DNA from: Engraulis encrasicolus
Taxonomy: Eukaryota > Chordata > Actinopteri > Clupeiformes > Engraulidae
DNA length: 64,000 bases
Direction of reading: 5' to 3'
Assembly: GCF_034702125.1 (NCBI RefSeq)
Contig: NC_085866.1
Coordinates: 17,671,815-17,735,814, forward strand
The notes under the pieces were generated by a model. It did not search any database, was not told the DNA's origin, and saw only the letters and a program-made list of their open reading frames with translations. A program made the position numbers and the translations under genes. Below, in pieces: positions 37,646 through 64,000 of the stretch (the stretch's first letter is position 1; each line of letters begins with the position of its first letter).

Positions 37646-39222
37646 CAGTGGTGCTCATATGTTTACATACCCCAGCAGAATAAACGCGTTCTTGGCCATT
37701 TCTCACAAAATATGAAGGATTTCACAAAACCTTTTTTTTCACTCATTGCTAGTGACTGGCTTAAGACATTTATTAGCAATATTCTGTGTTTACTCTTTCA
37801 AAAGCATGATCACAACCCAAACTACCCAAATGACCCTGTTCAAAAGTTTACATACCCTAGATTCTGATGCTGAATATGGGCCTGTTTAACATCAATGACC
37901 GCTCTAAATTGTTTGTGGTAGTTGTCGATATGGCTCTTAATTTTCTCAGATGACAAAACAGCACATTCTTCCTGGCAGAATGGTTGTTTCCCTTAATATC
38001 TTTGAGTGTCTTGCTGGAACCTCACATTTGTGGTTTCCCCTGAGTGGCTCTATGATGTTGAGATCAGGAGAGTGAGATGGTCGCTCAAAAACTTAATTTT
38101 ATTCTTTCTGAAGCTAATGACGGGTTGATTTGGCTTTCTGTGTCGAAATATTGACATGTTGGCACTGTTGGAATTTCAATTCAGAAATGCAATATGAGGG
38201 GTTCGGTTGGAATCAAGCCATTGGGCAAGGGAATCATTGCATTGCAATGGTCATTGCAAGGGGAATTGTTCAGGAGGCATAGGACAACCAAAAAATAACT
38301 TCAGGTGAAATATAGAACAACATGAAAAAAATGTTTTAAGCTGTACAGCAAAGAGGCACTTGAGGAAAGATGAGCTGTTGGGGGTTGCCAGGAGAAAGCC
38401 ATTACTACAAAATTGCAAACATGTTATTTTGCATATGATACACCAAATAGTATAGTGAGAAGCATCAGAATGCCTGTGACAAAGTCATTTGGAAAATTTA
38501 GATCAATATGGAACTTTTTTCAGCCACTATAACAGTACCATTTGGAGAACAGTCAACGGAGCCTGTGATGAAAGTAACTCCATGCCCTCTGTGAAACATG
38601 GTCATGGACCACAGATGTCATGGGGACATTTGAGTTACAAATGCACTATACTTTTGGTCCATACTCACAGAATGATGAATACATTGCCCTGTGAAAAATA
38701 TTGGAGGAAACTTGACACTCATCAGCCTTGAAACTGCACATGGTCCATTGTTTGGACATGCCAACATGAACATATTTCAACACAGAAAGCCAAATCAACC
38801 CGTCATTAGCTTCAGAAAGAATACAATTAAGTTTTTGAGCAACCGTCTCACTCATCTGATCTCAACATCATTGAGCCACTCAGGGGAAACCACAAATGTG
38901 AGGTTCCAGCAAGACTCAAAGATATTATAGGAAACTACCATTCTGCCAGGAAAGGTGTGCTGTTTTGTCATCTGAGAAAATTAAGAGCCTTATCTACAAC
39001 TACCACAAACAATTTAGAGCAGTCCCTGATGTTAAACAGTGCCCTATTCAGCATCAGAAACTAGGGTATGTAAACTTTTGAACAGGGTCATTTGGGTAGT
39101 TTGGGTTGTGATCATGCTTTTGAAAGAGTAAACACAGAAGATTGCTAATAAATGTCTTAAGCCAGTCACTAGCAATGAGTGAAAAAAAAGGTTTTGTGAA
39201 ATCCTTCATATTTTGTGAGAAA
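37646..39222. mobile_element. Tc1-like fold-back element with ~465-bp inverted arms
   Basis: The left part starts with a Tc1-type terminus (TA + CAGTGGTGCTCATATGTTTA). The segment 37698-38163 is repeated as its complement at 38759-39222. The ~595-bp middle and right part encode plus-strand remnants of Tc1 transposase (TIWRTVNGACDESNSMPSVK, HLISTSLSHS for the SPDLNxIE region). The right arm lacks the final ~50 bp of terminus, so the element is dead. Confidence 0.8.
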
Positions 39223-39469
39223 TACACAAAATTTGTGTCTTTTCGAAGTGGACCAGTTTACTTTCCAGATGCCAAAAGATGTCATATCTGGGCCTACAAC
39301 AATTTATGCATATGAAGAAACTGACAATTAAGTTGACTTTAAATCAAAAGCACATGGTTAAGGCAGTGGCAGTAAGACAATGGGGCCACCAGAGGGCAGG
39401 CAGAAATGTAAACAAAGGATGACAACAGACAGGTACACTTCTCCATACACATTTAACTCCTCCATACTG

Positions 39470-39765
39470 TCAACAATTTGGATTTTGTCGACTAGCTCTA
39501 TAATGGTCGTCTATGGACATGTCCAAATTTGTTCTTATTTTTTATTTGCCATTTTGTGAATGAAAGAAAAAAAAATGTAGGCTATTCACAACATGCCAAA
39601 TAAAACATGACAGAAGCCATGTTTTCTCTACAAAACATGTTATGGGATGCCAGTGAAGACCACTAAACAAATGTTTAGGCTGGTTTTAAGAACAGATTTG
39701 GACATGCCAATTAAGACGACCATTATAAAGCCAGTTGAGACAAAATCCTGGGTCCTCCTTTAAGT
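39470..39765. mobile_element. Diverged copy of the TTAA-type long-arm MITE
   Basis: Shares AATGGTCGTCTATGG, TATTTGCCATTTTGTG, ATGACAGAAGCCA and the CCTCCTTTAA end with the element at 23870-24520. The left terminus is lost. Confidence 0.6.
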
Positions 39766-40691
39766 TCTCTTCAGTCTATTTCAACATTTGTTGCCTTTTA
39801 CTGCAACTGCCCCAAATCCTTTGAGACACGTTATTTTTTTGCCCAAGTGTCCAGGTGTGGAAAATGGGAATAGACCTATCATAAACAACTTGGAGCTGTA
39901 ATTTCAGCAAAATGTGGTTGTACAAATCAGGGGGCTGACATTGTTTGCAACCTACTTTTCAGTTAAAAAATGAACAATAAAAGAATAAATATTTATTATT
40001 AATAATAATATATAGGCCTGTACATGAGGTTAAATTCAAAACTTTGTTGCACTTTCGTGTATCACGTTGTCATTAACTTATAGCACAAATATAGCATTTG
40101 TGGTTGTAACATGGCATTTTCAAGAGGTATAGAATAGTCTACGTACTTATGCAATGTAGTCAAGAGGGACTTTGTGAAAATTGTGCACTTCCAGGCAAGT
40201 TTTTGAATTCTGGTCCCTTGGCCCAGGGTCTATAGGTATGGGCCCTTGGTTTCCAAAAATCAGTGGATACAAGTTGGGGCACCTCCCCCTAGGCCTAACT
40301 GGTAAAAATAACTTCCAAAATGTCTCCTTCCAATAATGGGAAAGGTTATATCTAAGCTTCTTTTTACTTTTAGTAGTATTATTTATATATAATATAATTA
40401 TATATATATAAATAAAAATACAAAATTGACTTATTTATTTCAGATGTGTTTGAAAAAAGCAATACAATTCACGCACTACCTGCCCATTTTCAGGCCATCA
40501 TCAACATCATTTTTTGTTTGAAAATGGTCCACATCTCTGAAGTGAAATAATATGCTATAAACAGTGGCCGAACGGGTAGATAAGCTAGAAGTCAAAACTA
40601 ATGTGATCATATCTTACTAAGGTTTATAAAGTCATATTTTTTCCACGGTCATGTTTACATTTGTTGGCCAGATAGGCCTATTGCAAGTGGC

Positions 40692-40860
40692 CAGAGGCGA
40701 TTCTAGGGTCAGGTGGGGCCGCAAGCGAAAATGCAAAAGAAAGACCATTTGAACCAAAATCGGCACTACTGTGGTAAAGTGTGGGCTGTTATTCACTGTC
40801 TAGGGGCTATAGGGGCCCCAAGCGGCTGCCTGTTTTGCCTGTTGGCAAGACACGCCTCTG
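40692..40860. mobile_element. Short hAT-type MITE with exact 8-bp target duplication
   Basis: CAGAGGCG...CGCCTCTG termini; CAAGTGGC at 40684-40691 and 40861-40868. 169 bp. Confidence 0.8.
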
Positions 40861-41054
40861 CAAGTGGCTGTGGGATGGTCAGGAGAATCATCCCTTGCCT
40901 CGTGGCCCGCTCTATTGGAGTACTGTAATAGTCCCTACATTTTTTTTTTTTACTACCATTACACTTCACTGCTATGACATTACAAAGAGCCATTAGTAAT
41001 ACATAACAACTTGGCCATTGCCATTCTGTTAACAGAGGCCATGTTTTAATAGGT

Positions 41055-41385
41055 TCATAGGTATTGCAACTATGCTGCTCATTGAAACTGGGCTGCCTAC
41101 TGCCCAATTTGATCTTTTCATGAATATTTACTAGTATGGCCAAAATGAAGCAAGTTTTGCAGCTAAAAATGTCTTTCTGGATTTCTAATTTCAAATTCAA
41201 AATGGCAGGCAATGATGAAGATCGCCCTTTTCATGTATGAAAAGTGCAATTTTTCCAGTCATGATTAATACTTAGAATTTGGTGGTGGGTGTAAGTAATC
41301 ATGAAAAAGGTAACATATATATATAAATAGGCGGCATGAATTCTGGAAAAAAGCTTCTAAAATATAACACAGTGCACATTTAAGC
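41055..41385. repeat. Dispersed repeat shared with 20140-20830
   Basis: Carries GGTATTGCAACTATGCTGC, TTTTGCAGCTAAAAAT, CTTAGAATTTGGTGGTGG in the same order as the 20-kb copy. Unclassified. Confidence 0.6.
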
Positions 41386-41734
41386 CCTCCCCACACTGGC
41401 TTTGACAAAGTGCAACAAATTGCTTTGCCAACTTGACTGCATACACAGGCCACAAGCACAGACCGAGGACGAGGAAGAGTAAGAGTATTGAAAAGAACCC
41501 CCGGCTCCAGTCTGAGGACAAGAAGCAGACAAAAACGGGCTGAAAATTCTCCTGATGGACTATGATACAGAACCCTAACTCAAATAAAACACATTTCACA
41601 CCGATTCATTATCTCAAACCAGCAATGTATTTGGAGGTATATATTTAGTTAGTGTGAATGCAATCTTAAGCATAGTCAAACTCCTGAGATTCACCAGCTT
41701 GTTCACCTAACCAACATGTACAATTATACATTAC

Positions 41735-41895
41735 ATTACACTTCGTCCATAGCAACTCACAATTATTTACAAGGTACTGGTTACAGTCTCTGGAGCAATA
41801 TGGAATTACATGCCTTGCTCAAGGGCACTTCAGTTTCCAACCTGCAACCCACCGAAGTCCACAGCCCTAACCATTAGGTCACGACTGCCATGTAC
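41735..41895 (-). mobile_element. tRNA-derived SINE
   Basis: On the minus strand a tRNA-like head TGGCAGTCGTGACCTAATGG...TTAGGGC is followed by a B-box-like GGTTGCAGGTTGG and a body ending in TGTAATGTAA-type sequence. Confidence 0.6.
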
Positions 41896-42138
41896 AGCAA
41901 TATCACAAGATATATTACATGGATAAATTAAAATCTCACACAACATTACAAATATGTGATTATGCATGTGAAGCCAATTAATAACAGATTCATAACTGAC
42001 ACAAGCACGTCAACATGTTCCTGTAAATAGATTTAAAAGATCATAAATTAATTGCAAATGAGTAGGTGTATACTAAAATCAAACTGACCCATCACATAAA
42101 TGGATAGATTAAAACATCATTAAAATAATCATCTGAGC

Positions 42139-42401
42139 CAGGGATGGGCAACTTTCATGATAAGGAGGGCCACATCTTTTTCATATTGACCATCGGAGGG
42201 CCGGGTGACCACGGATCTGACTACAACTTGCAGATTCGTCCTCTGTCAGCCAACAGTATAATTTCAACATATTGACTCACTAGTGGTTTAATAAAAGTCT
42301 GCTCATTATTTGCTCATTATTAAATATGGTTTATCTACGGGCCGCACTGAGTGAGGAAGCGGGCCGCATGTGGCCCCCGGGCTTCCAGTTGCCCATCCCT
42401 G
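42139..42401. mobile_element. hAT-type MITE with exact 8-bp target duplication
   Basis: Termini CAGGGATGGGCAACT / AGTTGCCCATCCCTG (one gap); ATCTGAGC at 42131-42138 and 42402-42409. It lies just past the dnmt3b stop, so it may be inside the dnmt3b 3' UTR. Confidence 0.9.
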
Positions 42402-42611
42402 ATCTGAGCATTCAATAAAAAAAAATACGGCAATATACAAAATGCAAGTACAAAAATCACAGCCCAGTAAAACCCTAACGAGTTTAAAAAAAATCACTAC
42501 CAAACAATTGCATTCATTATTAAAAAATACTACATTATGGACACTATTTACAAAAAAATGTTTAAAAAGTTAAAAGTATACAAATTCATATTTTCTGTCA
42601 GCAGACACTAC

Positions 42612-63296
<20,685 letters not shown>

Positions 63297-64000
63297 CTGT
63301 AAATAAGGAGACGCCACAATAAATCACGCTGTATGATCAAAGAGACGCTGTTGAAGTTCTTTAGCGTGAATAACAGAAAACCAGCCCAACAATAAAACAC
63401 AGCCATGCTTTATGCCTGAGTCAGAATTACATATCAGTAGATTTAAAACAAGATACAAACCCTTTATAAACCCTTCATAACAACCACTGCATGGTAATGT
63501 AATTACATGCCCATTACATAAACTCTTACAAATGTTAGAAATGGTTAGACTGTCTGCTACACATTGAAATTTCAGGCATACTTTTAGACATACTGTCATA
63601 ATCTTGAAATTATCGTCAATAACACAATCATAGTGAGTTAGTTTAAAGAAATTAGTTGTATTGACACTGATTATAAACACAATCTTGTCAATTGCTTATT
63701 TTGAAAAGTCTACAAACTCCAAACACATCGTAAATGTATCAAGTCTTCTGATTCTGAAGTCAGCATTATCTTTTGGATGCATGAAATTGGAGGCTCACAT
63801 GTGCAAATGCTCCCTGCACCCTTGGCAATAGCTCTTCTGCAAACACACAGGCCCCATATCCAAAGCCACTCATCCAATTGCCTGTATGAGCACTCCGTAT
63901 CTGAATTGGTGATTGTAGATCAGTGTTTCCCAACCTTTTTGCCCCGCGTACTCCTTAAGACATTTTGTCATATGACAACTACCCCTCTCACTCATGTTCT
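63297..64000. other. dnmt3b 5' intron, with start of a hAT-type MITE at 63921
   Basis: No CH N-terminal exon (the LFPG / KKVKF / EHEYIQNF equivalents) is visible, so these must lie past 64000. At 63921 a copy of the 37417-37625 MITE begins (CAGTGTTTCCCAACC) and is cut by the window edge. Confidence 0.6.

Larger units (their letters stand above)
34562..42600. other. Intergenic region between mapre1 and dnmt3b
   Basis: No exon-like segment with splice signals was found. It holds SINEs, a compound microsatellite, hAT MITEs, a Tc1 fold-back and dispersed repeats (listed separately). The dnmt3b 3' UTR must begin at 42611 and run left; I could not place its poly(A) signal. Confidence 0.6.

Noticed and set aside
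38489..38930. Small plus-strand genes at 38.5-38.9 kb
   Set aside because: They read as broken Tc1 transposase within the fold-back element.

Overview
This is a vertebrate nuclear window, almost certainly from a ray-finned (teleost) fish. Genes are split into many short exons with GT-AG introns, dinucleotide microsatellites are long and frequent, and introns are full of fish-type Tc1-like, hAT, tRNA-SINE and non-LTR elements. I reconstructed three protein-coding genes, all on the minus strand, by joining exons whose splice phases agree. Their order matches human 20q11.21 (DNMT3B - MAPRE1 - EFCAB8), so this is a conserved syntenic block.

Layout from low to high coordinate. (1) About 0.84-13.45 kb: 17 exons of an EF-hand plus WD-repeat gene, efcab8-like; both ends are missing. 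(2) About 16.27-34.5 kb: a complete mapre1 (EB1) gene, with six coding exons giving 257 aa, a long 3' UTR and a CRE-bearing promoter near 34.55 kb. (3) About 34.6-42.6 kb: intergenic DNA made of repeats, including a 256-bp-period SINE duplication, a Tc1-like fold-back and hAT MITEs. (4) About 42.6-63.3 kb and beyond the right edge: a dnmt3b-type de novo DNA methyltransferase. Its 22 visible coding exons join into one open frame of 1,354 codons plus stop. The order is EB1-type calponin-homology tail, 500-codon hAT-transposase-like exon, acidic/SUMO-interaction-like linker, PWWP, basic AT-hook linker, ADD and the full methyltransferase domain.

The most interesting system is the dnmt3b locus. 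Its N-terminus carries an exon resembling the CH-domain exon of the neighbouring mapre1 gene, with the same intron position and phases, which suggests local exon duplication and fusion. The next exon is a single uninterrupted 500-codon block that I read as a captured hAT transposase: RNase-H-like core plus C-terminal dimerisation helices, with an acidic catalytic residue apparently lost. Just downstream, a 176-bp hAT-type MITE has inserted exactly on a splice acceptor. Its 8-bp target duplication copied the acceptor, and use of the upstream copy would end the protein after the hAT-like block. At least thirteen hAT-type elements with recognisable 8-bp target duplications lie in the window, so a hAT-derived domain sits in a silencing enzyme within a hAT-rich locus.

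All exon calls are by eye from frame, splice signals and remembered family sequence patterns. No alignment or database search was run.
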